NCBI GenBank assembly: GCA_949775045.1
Contig: OX459099.1
Location: forward strand, 3,579,067 to 3,643,066
DNA length: 64,000 nucleotides
Direction: 5' to 3'
Source: Metridium senile
Taxonomy: Eukaryota; Cnidaria; Anthozoa; Actiniaria; Metridiidae
Every line of letters begins with the position of its first letter. The first letter of the stretch is position 1. The notes below the pieces were generated by a model. That model made no database searches and was not told the DNA's origin. It saw only the letters and a list, made by a program, of their open reading frames with translations. Positions 1 to 53,643 of the stretch are shown here, piece by piece. The translations under genes and the position numbers were made by a program.

Positions 1-221
1 GAAAATACAAACATATGTTCACCTTGCATGAACAAATAAAAGGAACTTTTTTCGTTAAGAGGACTTAAAGAAAACATTGCACATTTTAAAAACCTGATTA
101 AAACATACAGACTAAAGTTTTAGATGTCAATTATTTGCCAGATAAAGGATTAACATCTGTTTATCTATTTCAAGCCATCTATTCATCAATCTAATGAATA
201 TATCAATTTTAAAAGACTTAC

Positions 222-8026
<7,805 letters not shown>

Positions 8027-8078
8027 ATTTGGTTCGTTCAACCGACAGCACGTCTGCCTCGCCAAAACACAAAATTAA

Positions 8079-9917
8079 ACACAAATGGAGCTTCCTTCTG
8101 ATTAAAATGGACCCTTCCTTTTTAGCTTGATAATAATGATAAGCTTAGAAGGCGTTATTTGCTTTCAACGACCAGGAGTCAGCTGTAAAAGTCAGCTAAT
8201 GTTCAAAACCCATTTCTCTCGTCCTCCATTTTGTTCCCGCGCGCCTTCATCTCGACCTTTCGCGGAGATTGGTAACTAACCAAACTCTGACGCAACGGGG
8301 TAAGGGAAAGGAGGGTAATGATATAGCTAGGGTGGGGTGAGGCAGGTTGCGTGGGTGAAATGTTTTTTTTAAAAGGCTTAACCAAAGTTATATAAATAAT
8401 CATAATGGCCCATTTCACAGTTCTCGTCGATTAACCTCAGACTTGAAAGCATATAATATATTCTTTAGAATTTGACCCAGGCTGTGGAATTTTTAAGTAT
8501 TTTGTGTCATTTCTTAAATTACCACGGGCTGCAGTCAAATTGTAAAGAATATATTTCAAGCTATCATATATGCATAGCTGAGGTTGATTGCCAGAGAACT
8601 GTGAAAAGGACTATTGTGCAGTTTGTCACTCATGTTACAATCAGATAGTTTTCTTTGCATAATTATTTTATTAAAAAAAAACTATATAGGTATATGAACA
8701 ATTTTGATTTTATTTCAAAGTTTCTATGAAACTGCTATATATCTGAAATGAAAATTTATTGGCAAACAATAATACACAATATCTTAATGATAATGTAGTT
8801 TTTTTAGCTGGATATGGAAAGAAGACATGATGACGGCAGGTTTGCAGTACAAAATATATAATTTCCTAATCGTTAAAATATTATCTTAATAATCATATTC
8901 CCTTCACCCTTTATGTAAAATTTTAACTCCTCTAACATTCTACGAATAACAGCAAAAAAGGACAAAATTGGCACCCAAATGTTTTGATTCAAATATGTAC
9001 TTCCATAACAACCGAGTAGGAAATTTTAATATGTGTATGAATTTATAGCAATTTTACTTTGCCATGAAAGAAAAACAAATATTACTTTCTACACCGAGTT
9101 GATAAACTGGAACAAAATGAAAATCCAATTAAGTGTACTACCATGACATTCACTATTTTTCACAAGCAAACCAAAAACACTTTGGGTTGTTTACAACCAG
9201 TTCAGAATAAATTGCTCATTTTTTGATGTCATGCTGGGAAATTGATATTCAGAACATCCACCTCCGCTCTATAATAGGGGAGACCCCTTTAGGAACTGTT
9301 TCAAGGTTACTGATACCCGATATAACGGGGATCCCCCCTTTTAACAGGAAATGTAATACTTGCTTATCAGCAGTTATCAAATTCACTGTTCAAGTAAATC
9401 GATCCTTTACAGTCTTAAATTTCACCACAACAAACGCAGTATATATTCAAACCTTTGATACTTTATTGAGTTTCTTCTAGAAATAATACATTTTTTGAAT
9501 AGAAACCTTAAAACGTTTTTTTTCATTTATTTCAATAAAATAAGTTTATAGTAATATTTCTGCTTTTTAAAGCAATATGTAACTTCTATTCACAATTTTT
9601 TTTGTAATTAAAACAAAACCAACATATTTTATGTACAAAAATTACTTTCATACAAATAGGGAAAAACCTTTTTTTTTTACAGTAACACCGCTCGTCAAAT
9701 AATATTAACAATATATTTTTAGTGAATGTATATCTTTAAACAATTTCTAGAAATTCGAATGGGCGACTTTTATACAAAGAACGCAATTTTTTATAAACGA
9801 ACGAACGGACTTTGTCAGATAAAGCCCTCCATTATTTCAACACTTGTATATAAATATTGGCTACGGACCACTTAATTTCGTTTCTTTTTTCAACTATTTT
9901 ATAACATTTCAATTTTT
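8079..9917. other. Intergenic DNA between RHOT1 and TOB genes
   Basis: This 1.8-kb stretch holds the presumed RHOT1 promoter (GC-richer patch 8215-8285, no TATA seen), one foldback element (8413-8606) and AT-rich DNA. The left-flowing TOB 3' UTR probably occupies about 9500-9917; a candidate poly(A) signal (minus-strand AATAAA) is at 9526-9531. I see no other gene. Confidence 0.5.
8413..8606. mobile_element. Foldback element upstream of RHOT1
   Basis: Left arm TTTCACAGTTCTC...GATTAACCTCAG is complementary to the right arm ending CTGAGGTTGATTGCCAGAGA ACTGTGAAA, with an inner pair around TATTCTTTAGAATTTGAC. Confidence 0.6.
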
Positions 9918-11145
9918 TTATGCCATTATCGGCATCTGGTGATGGAAATTATCCCTATATGGCATATCGTTAAAAGCTAGCCAGTCTAAGTTGGAAGGAA
10001 CAGGAGAGTTTCGCCTGCCATCTTGATGGCGATCTGTTCTTGGGAAGGTCCATGGACGACCAATAGGCTTGCTAATAGGGCTGAATTCTTGAGCGTTAGG
10101 AGACAGTGGAGAAGGAATTCTAGGCGCTTTTGAACGTGGTTTTCTTGCGGCATCTTCTGCTGTACTCCAGGCAAAGTAGGGAGCAAAAGACTGGCCAGGC
10201 TGGCCCATGACAGGTGAAGGACAAGAAGACGAAGAGCCATTTGAGAACGTAGGCGAAGATCGTTCGGCACTTCTTTCGAATGACTTTGTCCTCGTAGCGT
10301 TATGGCCGTTCAAAAGACCAACCCAGCGAGCGGTTTCGGCGTCAGATATTTCATCAGCGAATGAAGTGTTCTCTTTCTTGTAAATGGAACTAACTGTGCC
10401 ATGTTCACCTAAAAAGAAAGGAGCAAAGAAAACAAACATTAGCTATTCATACACAAACCAGCAAACATCTGACCATATTTGACCGCGATAGGGGGAAAAA
10501 ACTCAGAAATTCGCGCAATTTTAAGGCAATGTGAAAAATTCTTGAAAGAGCACTTTGATAACAAAATTCAAGAATCATTTTACGAAGGTTTTAGGATGGT
10601 ATTGTTAAAGGGACATAAACAACAATCTCGCCAGTCGCCATCAGTCATTCGATACCATCACGTACAAAAATTTGTTTTCTTCTCGATCGAATGTTCAAAG
10701 AGAATTTCGAGAATGAACTCCTACATTAATAGTACAGCAAAAGAATACTGTAAGGCTTTTATGAAAAACATTACAATTGGGTTTTTTGGCTTTTAATGAA
10801 CCGCTAATGCAATGAAAAGAGATTTTTTCACTTACCGATTCTGTACGAGACTTCGTGAGGATCAATCCATAGAGATAACTTGTCGGGTAAATTCGCTTTT
10901 ACGTCTTCGACTTTTAGACCACTCTCTTTAGCAGCAACCACTAGTACAGGGTCCAGTTGTTCAGAAATAAGAATACAGCGGTAAGCACTTCCTTTCTGGG
11001 GTTTTTCAGGATACCAATGACCGTCAAATCTTTGGGTCAGTTTCTTGGCCAATTCCTCTCCAAAAAGATCAACTCGTCGTCTAGGTAGTTTATTATAAAG
11101 GTAGTTCATCAGAAAGTTAACAGATACTTGAATTTCAAGCTCCAT
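9918..11145 (-). CDS. TOB1: TOB/BTG family antiproliferative protein, two exons
   Basis: TOB/BTG proteins bind CAF1 (CNOT7/8) of the CCR4-NOT deadenylase and promote mRNA decay, restraining proliferation. Exon 1 is 10836-11145 and exon 2 is 9918-10408. The spliced frame (phase 1, codon G|GT) gives 266 aa. Residues 1-105 form the APRO domain: [20 protein letters not shown] at the start, Box A ending [15 protein letters not shown], and Box [14 protein letters not shown]. The C-terminal half is low complexity and contains [10 protein letters not shown], a good match to the PAM2 consensus (L-N/S-P-x-A-x-x-F-x-P) that recruits poly(A)-binding protein. PAM2 is a TOB, not BTG1/2, feature, although vertebrate TOBs are longer. 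The ATG at 11145 is at the usual family start. CRE and CCAAT motifs lie upstream, consistent with an inducible early gene. Confidence 0.93.
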
Positions 11146-11405
11146 TTCGTCGAGTATATGTGTTTTCTAAAGTAATTTCTAAGGGAAAGAGTAAAACTTT
11201 TACTGCTTTTGCCTGCCAAAGCACAGGAAAGAACGCCGTCTCATGTGAAAGGGGGTTTTTGGAGATTAGATTTGTTTACACTGCTGATCTGTGATTGGTC
11301 TGAATTATTGATAGATACGCACTTTTCGACCAATCAGTGTTAATGCTGTCGGAACTAGAACAATAGCTTGTACGAAGTAGCCAATCAAAAATATTTCATT
11401 CATAA

Positions 11406-11449
11406 TGACGTCAAAGAAGATGAATATAAATATAGAACTTGTGACGTCA
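11406..11449 (-). promoter_or_regulatory. Paired CRE elements and TATA-like box upstream of the TOB gene
   Basis: Two perfect TGACGTCA palindromes lie at 11406-11413 and 11442-11449, about 260-300 bp upstream of the TOB ATG. Between them, read on the minus strand, is a TATA-like TATATTTATA (11424-11433). CCAAT motifs occur nearer the gene (11329-11336, 11380-11386). A further half-CRE lies at 11485-11491. CREs bind CREB/ATF family bZIP factors. Promoter function is inferred; no transcription start is visible directly. Confidence 0.55.
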
Positions 11450-14400
11450 TATGACTGCTCCCAGCTTTTGTTTCCCACATCCTATGACGTCTGTCATCTT
11501 GATAGTTATGTCCCATATATGGTGTTGTTTAATTGATTTTATAAGTATAATGGATGGCAAAATAACGAAAAGGGCTCAGGAAGTGACTCGGATATTGATA
11601 GCAAACCAGACAGCTTTTCCTAGGATGATTAATTCAAAGCTTTTGCTATTTTAATTCGTCGAAAAAATAAGCGTTCTCATCAGACATGCAGTCTGTCACC
11701 CTCAATGATGTGCGATGTTTTTATTTTTCTATAAACAATTTAAGTACGACCACAAAGATTTCAAGCATAATAAAAACGCCCACGAGGGTACACAAATAAA
11801 AACATTGACAGCTTCCTTAAAGAAAGATGAATCCATGTTAATAATTTGAATCGATTTGATCAATATAAATTCTTTTTTGGCATAGAAAGAAAACATTCAA
11901 CTGTAGTTGGTCGATTTGCATTGAGAGTGGTCTATTATTTGATGTTCAGCACTTAGCGGCTTTAATTCTTTTCCCACACTAGGTTTTCCATTCTTTGCGG
12001 TTTAATTATACATTTTTATTCAAGTGTACAAACCAAAATAGTTTGCTCTCGAAGAGTAATGGGCTTATGGTCGAAGCAGGGTTCTTCGTAATTGCATGAC
12101 ACTGCGCTACACTACTTGCGGTGCTATTACGTAAAACAGATTACCACAATTAGATTGACGTACGTAAAAACATGACAGTGGTTTGGCCTACCAGTCTTTT
12201 CCAGGCACTTAAGGACCAGGTGTTATTAATTTATTGAGGTATTTAAAAATCATTAACACGGAGGGTGTTATTTTTCTTTTTTTAGTGTCGCCAGAAGAAA
12301 TTAAAAATATTTTTGTTATGTTTTGATTTTCACTATTTTTCTTCTTTTTGTTGTTGCTTTACAACTGACAATACAATACGTTTATTGCTCATTCATATAT
12401 TTTACAAGATTTTTATATTATACTATAATATTATTATTATATTACACTCTTTTCCTCTCTATTTTTTTCCTTTCTTAACTCAGTTTTATTTTATTCTTTT
12501 TTCTCACTTTCCGTTTCCTGGACTGAGTATCATGAGGGAGAAAAACACCTGGTTTCATCATAGTTAATAGAGGGTTAACTATAGTTTCATTGTCTCAAAA
12601 AAAAATCTAATCCTTGATGAATTACAAAAACATAAAAAACTGCTTATAAGATAATCGGGAAATAAAAGCCGTTTCAGGATCATGTTTATGTTTTCAAATG
12701 CCACATACTCCGTGTACACCCATCCCCCCTCCAAATTTCTCCCCAATAAGGGAGGGGTGGGGACAACTGTGTACATGCAGGCAAAATGCATGCCATGTTG
12801 GTTTAGTTTAAAATTCATTGACATATTTGAGCTTCAAACTCAAAAACATATTGATTACAATTCAAATAAAATGTAAGAAAATACTGTAGACAATATGCAC
12901 ATGTAAACATATTTGTTTTGTTTGGGGGGTTTCAATTTTTCCTCTGATTGCTCAATAGGTTTCTTGAATCAAGTGTTCAACTTGTGAAACTGAACCTATG
13001 CAAACCATAAGCACAGCTGTTTGTACAGGAATACTAAACAATACTATTGTATTACAAACAAACAATTGTTTAGATTTACAAAATTACTTTGGGAAATAAA
13101 AAAATAGAGAGGGGTCTTTTTTAGAAGAGGGCCCTGAAGGGGTAAAATGGGAGCTTGGATTGGCCTTATTTTTGACTGGGAAAATGGGATTGGATGCGCT
13201 GGGACTGGGATTTACAAATAAAAGAACAAAAGAAAATGGGCATGGGATTGAAAAAACTGATGGGATTATGTGATTTTTGACTGGTCTTTGGTCCAAATAT
13301 AAACTGGGAAATGGGATTCAGACCCCCCTTCAGGACCCTCTTAGAAAAAGATTGATGTAGTTTTAATTATGAGAAGCTATAAACAACTCAGTCAGTAAGC
13401 ACACCAGGAATCCTCAACAGATCAATCATAATCCACAACTACCAGCCTCCTCCGCAGGCAACCCTTTCATGGGATCCCTTTGTCATCCTGACCAAGGGAG
13501 AATTGAAAATTAAAAACATTGACAGTCCGTGCAGTATAGCAGGGTTTGGGGTGGGAGAATCAGAAAGTGAGACAATCAGAAAGTGAGACAGAGAAATGAC
13601 ATAAGGCCAGAATAGCCCTGACAGTAGGGTACATTTATGCTAGAAGATAAGAATAAACCACTATATCCTCAGTCTTTTATTTATAGTGTAAGTAGTTCTT
13701 ATGTTTATCATTTGAAGTCTTGTCATCCTAAGCACTTGAATAAAAAAACAGGAAATTCATTGTGTAATTTGTTATGTCTACTGTTCTTTGTATATATTTC
13801 TTTTTCTCCTCTTTCCCTTTTTTAATTCAAGGAATACTTATTTAATATTATAAATGTTTTGTACCATTTTCATTTACCAAAATCAATAAATTATAACTAA
13901 CTTTCTATATTAATTGTGAGTAAACTGTCCTCTACTATTAATTATATACCAATAGCAATAATAGCATAAAGAAAACAATTAAAACTAAAAAAGTAGTCAA
14001 TGAATAAATTATATATACTAATTAGTTTATACTCGCTAGTTTCCATTTTATTATTAATACTACCATAATTTATAGAAGAAAGAGGACAATAATAGTACAT
14101 TTGTACAAAAACATGTCATTTGATACCAACAATAGATTTATTTGACATACAGAACAAAATCCTTGAAGAGTGTCTTCCTCTTATAGTCTTAGCAGAGATT
14201 AGTTTTCTAAACCACTGTTAATATAAGAAATTCACTAATTTCCTTCCTTGAAACATAACAAATCTTCTTCCTGTATCAAATATTATTTTGTGATCAAAAT
14301 ACATTTATCATTGTTCAAATTTTCTATAGAGTACTGAAACACTATATTCATAAAATAAAATAAAATTACTATTGTCAAATTGATACTCTCTTTTGATTAA

Positions 14401-16223
14401 TAAGTCAACACTACTGATATACAAATACAGTATTATTGTATTGTTTTCATTGCATGTATTTAAAGTTTCTAGTTGAGGGATATAGTGACTGACTTAGTCA
14501 TTATAAATACTGTAAAACTACTATGTTTATATTTTATTGTTTTAGCATTTTCATTCTAAAAAAAATTGGATAAATTCAACAAAACAAGAAACATGACTAA
14601 CTGAAACTATTACATTGATATTAATTGCCCTATTTCATTATGACGTCACGATGTGTTTTAGTGGGGGATAGAATCGCCGAAAACAATGGTAATTTCAACT
14701 AAATCTTCTTTCTCTTTGAAAATTGAGCTTCAAATTATCTAATTTTTATGTATGTTATGTGTCTATGTTTATACTTTATATTTATGGCATTTTGTTGTCA
14801 TTTCTTTCCTATCCGTCTTGTAAATGCAATTTTATCGTGTATTCTTGTATTGTTGTTATGAATCTGTCCCCCACTGGCGACCATGATCCTTAGCATTAGA
14901 ACAATAGAATGCTTTGATGTGACTTCATAGTGAAATAAGACAATTGACAGTGTGTAATGTCATAACTCATTCAAAAGCAACTTGCAAGAAAAAAAAAATG
15001 ATTTAATAAATCAATAGTATAAAATATTGAAAACAAGCCTTATTTGAAGAAGAAATGTGCTCATGCAAATTAACATACAAAAATAACATATTATATTTAG
15101 CATAACATGTACCAGTGTGTGTCTCCATGCCAACATTCACTTTAACATTTTTAAATGAGCAATATCATGGCTTCTCCTGTTCCTTTAAATATTTTTATAA
15201 TAGGAATAATCCCTTTGTATGCAACTGGTATTGACAATCTTCTTCAAAAACTAATCTAACTCTCAGAAATATTCATTTTGGGGGGATATCACTGGATCAC
15301 AGAGGGAGAAACATGGTTAAAATTTGAAATATAAACAAGTTTACCGTGATTGCAATATTTCTTTATTTCGGGAGCTGACCACTAAATTGAAACATGGCAA
15401 TCAATTCAAATGGCTATTATTCTGGACTAATTAGCCTAACGTTCACATGGAAACATAAATGACCAAATGTGTTGCCCCATGTGCAGTCCAGACTAACAGT
15501 CTGTTTTTTGAAATAATAACTGTTGTATATTTAAGCATAATAATTTTTAGTACAATTATACCTGAAGTGATGGATAGTTCAATTTAAAATTTCCCACACA
15601 GAGACTTTTATAGTTAATTGAAGAAAGTTCAAACCACTTATTGGTGTTCAAATGATTTTATTCTTAACAAAATATAGAAAAAATATTAGAAGCTACCTAT
15701 CATCATCTAAAGCATTTTTTACATTATAAATTCTTTTTTTTTTTTTTTTTTTCAAAAATCTAATAGTCTGTTCTTTTTGAACCTCAACAGACTTTGTGTG
15801 AAAAACTTGATATCTGAAGCGTATTGGTCATTTTCAGTTAGAACTACACTTATGTATGGTATGTCCTAATCAATACTGTTAAAAGAAATCACAAATGAAA
15901 ATAGTGAAATTATATTGCGCCATACATGAGCTTGAATGTGTATTACTACATAAGTCTTGCAGGACTTACTCAGACACAAAAAGTATGAAAATAATTGCTT
16001 ATTTGGTTGTTGCTTGTATATGTACATGCATGTGCTCATTGACTCACTCTAGCACCTAGTTGTACTTGCTGATATTTTTGTTTGTTTGTCTCATTTTGGT
16101 ATCAAAGAAAATTCTAGAAAATGCTGGTTGTGTTATATGAACAATGATGCTTGTAGGGAATTTAAGTTACTTTGTACTATCAAAGCAATCAATGACTTTT
16201 TGTAAATGAAATACCATTTTGGA
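11450..16223. other. Gene-poor AT-rich intergenic region
   Basis: About 4.7 kb with only short, compositionally biased open frames and no recognisable domain. It contains a weak foldback (13117-13350), a solo terminus of the GGAAACTAGCGAG repeat family (14017-14050), an isolated CRE at 14641-14648, a 21-nt T-run near 15730, and probably the RAC distal 3' UTR (about 15650-16223). Confidence 0.5.
13117..13350. mobile_element. Weak foldback element in intergenic DNA
   Basis: Terminal arms TTTTAGAAGAGGGCCCTGAA and TTCAGGACCCTCTTAGAAAA are imperfectly inverted. The interior is a GGGATTGG-rich purine stretch. Confidence 0.45.
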
Positions 16224-22738
<6,515 letters not shown>

Positions 22739-22922
22739 TACGCCAGTTAGAACGAATACAAAAACACAAAGATGAAAACTGGACTTCTTGTAGTCCTATA
22801 CAACGACTGGAGTACCAAAAACGTTGAAATATGGCAGAAACTAGCTGATATTTAAACGGAAGCTTTGAATTCTGTTCGCTGAAGTGGTGTGGTCAGTTTT
22901 ATAGCATTCTTCGACACACCCT

Positions 22923-22932
22923 CTTTTATATA
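22923..22932 (-). promoter_or_regulatory. TATA box of the RAC promoter
   Basis: The minus strand reads TATATAAAAG, a canonical TATA box, about 185 bp upstream of the RAC ATG. The expected start of transcription would be near 22895-22900, giving a 5' UTR of about 160 nt. The intergenic space to the divergent LIG1 start is about 0.9 kb. Confidence 0.6.
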
Positions 22933-23548
22933 CCACCCCCCGCGAAGGACCAAAAATAGAAGAGATTGTGTGACGAAATTAGGGCCCAGTTCCCCGAAAT
23001 CTCCGCTGGATGGCAAATTTTTTGTCAAGTCAGGGTAAAATTTGGGTAATTACTGGCTGAAGCTATATTTACGTCATAATATGAGCTGTCTATTTCAATA
23101 TGTGGTATATAAAGAGCAAAAAACAATACATCTATTTCAAAAGACCCCAATAAAAGATGGGAGAGCCAGGAATTGTTTTCAGACTTGCAAATAATGGGTT
23201 CAAAAAGGTTGTCCCACGTACAGATCGCTTTCTTAATAATATACAATGAAGAAGTTGGATAAATCATTAAGTTTATTTTTTTTGTTATCAACTGTAAATG
23301 ATCCTCAACTGAATCAGAGAAAAACATCAAAAAAATAATTTATAAATATCATAATTTAAAGAAAAATGTCCTCTTTTTTCTCCCAAGCAAATCGTGACAA
23401 CATACAGTTGACATGTTTTTTTCTTTCTTTTCCTTTTCTTTATTCTAGTCACGATTAGCAATGATTAGTGTGGGCTCTCTTCCGGTTACAAAACATGGGT
23501 CACTTCCGATACATACCACGTGACAGATAATTACCATACGCGCGAAGA

Positions 23549-23559
23549 TTTGGCGCGAA
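23549..23559 (+). promoter_or_regulatory. Perfect E2F site upstream of LIG1
   Basis: TTTGGCGCGAA matches the full E2F/DP consensus TTTSGCGCSAA, 85 bp upstream of the LIG1 ATG. E2F drives S-phase expression of replication genes in animals, including DNA ligase I, so the position suits the gene. A CACGTG E-box-like word lies just upstream, near 23518-23523. Confidence 0.7.
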
Positions 23560-23643
23560 CGCTCAGTTTACAAAGGATCGATCACTACAAATGTTTTAGA
23601 AACATTGGTCAAAAGTTAAAATATACCACTTGATTTTACAGAA

Positions 23644-37999
<14,356 letters not shown>

Positions 38000-38039
38000 C
38001 CAGCTCATAAACTTACTTAAAAACGCGCTATATATCCCT

Positions 38040-38128
38040 TAGCCTGAGACAACAGACGTTCTTTCGCTCCTCTTCCCCCCGCGAAACTAAGAGAAGAGGA
38101 GCGAAAGAACGTCTGTTTTCTCAGGCTA
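38040..38128. mobile_element. Small perfect foldback just after LIG1
   Basis: TAGCCTGAGACAACAGACGT at the left pairs with ACGTCTGTTTTCTCAGGCTA at the right; inner GAAAGAACG/CGTTCTTTC and GAGGAG words continue the stem almost to the centre. Confidence 0.75.
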
Positions 38129-38260
38129 TATACAGCCCTTCATTTATCAATGAAATGATTAATGGCTTTATCTATTAGTGAAAGAATTGATCATTTTAGT
38201 ACAAATTGTTACTAGCCACATACACACGGTATTCTGTGAAACAGTTCAGATCGACTTTGT

Positions 38261-38266
38261 AATAAA
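38261..38266 (+). terminator. Candidate LIG1 polyadenylation signal
   Basis: AATAAA lies about 260 bp after the LIG1 stop codon, followed by more A/T-rich sequence and another AATAAA-like word at 38277-38283. The small foldback element at 38040-38128 would lie inside the 3' UTR. Confidence 0.45.
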
Positions 38267-38554
38267 TCATAATATAAAATAAATTTGGAGTCATTTTTGG
38301 ATGTGTAGTTTGTTGCATTTATCATATGGATTCATCTTGAGCGGGTGAATGAAGCGGTATTTAACTGGCCGACATTTTTTCTTACGTGCGCTTTGGAAAT
38401 TGCGATAGGAACTTCGGAAAGCGCTTCCAGGCCTGTCCGTTTGGAAACAAAAAACTTGCACGAGTACAAATTATGTTTTCCTCTCCTTAGATTTAGCGAT
38501 TTTTGTACCAATAAGATCTCAAATGACGATTATTTTAATTATGGTTAATTTAGG

Positions 38555-38712
38555 GGCGGACCACTAGATTTTTGAGGGGGGAGGGGGGGGGGGTGGACAA
38601 ATTGTTTTTGCAGGAACCTGTACGAATATTTTTTTGTCATTTTGTCATTTTTTTTAATTATTTAACCTCCCCCCCCCCCCCCCCCCCTAAATCTAATGTT
38701 CCACCTCTTAGC
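38555..38712. mobile_element. G-run/C-run bounded repeat fragment between LIG1 and RINT1
   Basis: GGGGCGGACCACTAGATTTT followed by a long G-run is inverted relative to a C-run followed by CCTAAATCTAATGTTCCACC. It resembles the hAT-like class at 33474 but is degraded. Confidence 0.5.
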
Positions 38713-39023
38713 TTTATTTGTTCCCCGGGGCAAGGATGAAAGCTAATACGAGATCACGCAAACACGCAAACAATAGTGTTGAAAGCTACCGGAAATAAAT
38801 ATAGTTCCACAAATAATCATGATTGTTTTAAAATTGCAAGAGGTAAATCTATTTTTGTTTAGTGGACAATCTGAAAAAGGAAGCAATATTATCCGTGTTC
38901 TTTAAAAACTCTACGATTTGTAACATAAAGACTGCATCCCGTGAGGTTCGATGCACCCACGGGTCCCCGCGGGTGAGTCCCGCGTATTGTTTGACCCAGT
39001 CCTCCACCGGCAACTCTTACAAA

Positions 39024-51955
<12,932 letters not shown>

Positions 51956-51960
51956 CAGAT

Positions 51961-51966
51961 AATAAA
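51961..51966 (+). terminator. Candidate RINT1 polyadenylation signal
   Basis: AATAAA begins 6 nt after the RINT1 stop codon. It would leave an extremely short 3' UTR, so a downstream signal may be used instead. Confidence 0.3.
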
Positions 51967-52599
51967 GAAACGATGTGTTGATAATGACGTCATTGTTGGC
52001 AGTTACGTCATTAATTATACGTGACGTCATGATAAATATGCAGCGTCAAAATTTATGAATGTATTACGTTTTGTACAGTATGTGACGTCATTACAGATAT
52101 TTACGTCACGACATTAAAATGACGTCATAATAGAATATGTAGGCAAGCCAACCAAATATGGCTTCACTTAAATTTACTGAAAATACACAATTTAAGTATG
52201 TCTGTATTCCATTGAAAAACTAGATTTATTAGATTTTATATTACATACATAATATATATATACATCTATAAATTCAAATTACATACAATGAAATATTCAA
52301 AATTACGCTTAAAGCTGCTTGAAACATATACCTATACCGCACTGCCCGAAAAACATCCCGAAAAAAATTAGCCGCAAAATAAATTAGCCGCAAAATTCTT
52401 TTCACAATTAAATACATTTTTTAAAAACAAATACTTCTCTTGCCTCATAGCAGCGAACACTGTGGTTATTATTGTGCATTCGTCACTACATCATAGTCTG
52501 AAAATAAAAACAAACGTTTTATAAATTTTGATAATGAATCTTTCTACTAATATAGTCAATTTCGTCCCCATTCGCCGTGAGCTCTTACTGCGCATGTTC

Positions 52600-53170
52600 A
52601 TGCTTGAATAGGAACGAGATTGTCCAGAGCCAAGAAAATAAAAACAAACGTATTTTAAATTTTGATAATGAATACTTCTGCCACTAATATACTGAATCAC
52701 GTCCCCATTCGCTGTTAGCTCTTAGTGCTCATGTTCGACGAGCTATCTTGGATAAAGTAGATATAATAGCGAATGGAGACGAGGTTGTCCAGAGCCAAGA
52801 TAGCTTGTCGAGCATGCGCAGTAAGAGCTAACGGCGAATGGGGACGAGATTGTCCAGAGCCAAGATAGCTTGTCGAGCATGCGCAGTAAGAGCTAACGGC
52901 GAATGGGGATGAGATTATCCAGAGCCAAGATAGCTCGTCGAGCATGCGCAGTAAGAGCTAACGGCGAATGGAGACGAGGTTGTCCAGAGCCAAGATAGCT
53001 TGTCGAGCATGCGCAGTAAGAGCTAACGGCGAATGGGGACGAGATTGTCCAGAGCCAAGATAGCTTGTCGAGCATGCGCAGTAAGAGCTAACGGCGAATG
53101 GGGATGAGATTATCCAGAGCCAAGATAGCTCGTCGAGCATGCGCAGTAAGATATAACGGCAAATGGGGAC
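52600..53170. repeat. 65-bp tandem satellite with 195-bp higher-order period
   Basis: Six full units start near 52789, 52854, 52919, 52984, 53049 and 53114, each containing CGAGCATGCGCAGTAAGAGC and AACGGCGAATGG. Diagnostic variants (GACGAGATTGTCC, GATGAGATTATCC, GACGAGGTTGTCC; AGCTTG versus AGCTCG) recur every third unit, so 3x65 bp has been duplicated as a block. Diverged partial units precede it (52555-52780). Confidence 0.85.
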
Positions 53171-53261
53171 GATATTGTAATATATATTGTAAAGATCGAT
53201 CGACAGATATTAGAAGCCGCACCTCTGCCTAAAATAATATTGCCTAAGATTTTGTCGCTCA

Positions 53262-53420
53262 AATAGTCCTTTTCACCGTTACCACAAACAATAGTTCCAA
53301 GTCGAGGTTCCAGTTGCTGCACATAGCAAAACTATAATTTATCCGGCATGCGCAGCAAATGGAACCTCGACTTGGAACAATTGTTTGTGGTGACTAAACG
53401 GAACTGTGAAAAGGACTATT
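53262..53420. mobile_element. Foldback element (nested cluster, first)
   Basis: AATAGTCCTTTTCACCGTTA at the left pairs with AACTGTGAAAAGGACTATT at the right; the inner CAAGTCGAGGTTCC/GGAACCTCGACTTG stem is perfect. Confidence 0.75.
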
Positions 53421-53422
53421 CA

Positions 53423-53637
53423 GGCTAGGTTTACACTGGACCGGACGAATTTTTGACCGGTCAAAAGATGGACCTGGACATACTGTTCACACGGAACCTA
53501 TCATTACAATATTTTTGTTTTCACAGGTTAGGCGTCCAAATTATTACACGTTTAGCGCGGTCCCGTGTGAACGGAACCCGTAAGCGGATGTTTTTTTGAG
53601 CGGTCAAAAATTCGCCCGGTCCCGTGTAAACGTAGCC
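53423..53637. mobile_element. MITE (nested cluster, second)
   Basis: Ends GGCTAGGTTTACACTGGACC and GGTCCCGTGTAAACGTAGCC are inverted; the inner AATTTTTGACCG/CGGTCAAAAATT stem is perfect. Confidence 0.75.
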
Positions 53638-53643
53638 TCACTC

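Noticed and set aside
10479..10796. Plus-strand frame of 105 codons within the TOB intron
   Set aside because: No recognisable domain, no splice support, and it lies entirely in an intron on the opposite strand.
38862..39023. N-terminal extension of RINT1 in the same frame
   Set aside because: The frame is open upstream, but the ATG at 39024 has a strong Kozak context and fits the family start; the extension has no similarity that I can see.
52600..53170. CRISPR-like array
   Set aside because: Units are contiguous 65-mers without unique spacers, in an animal genome; this is a satellite.
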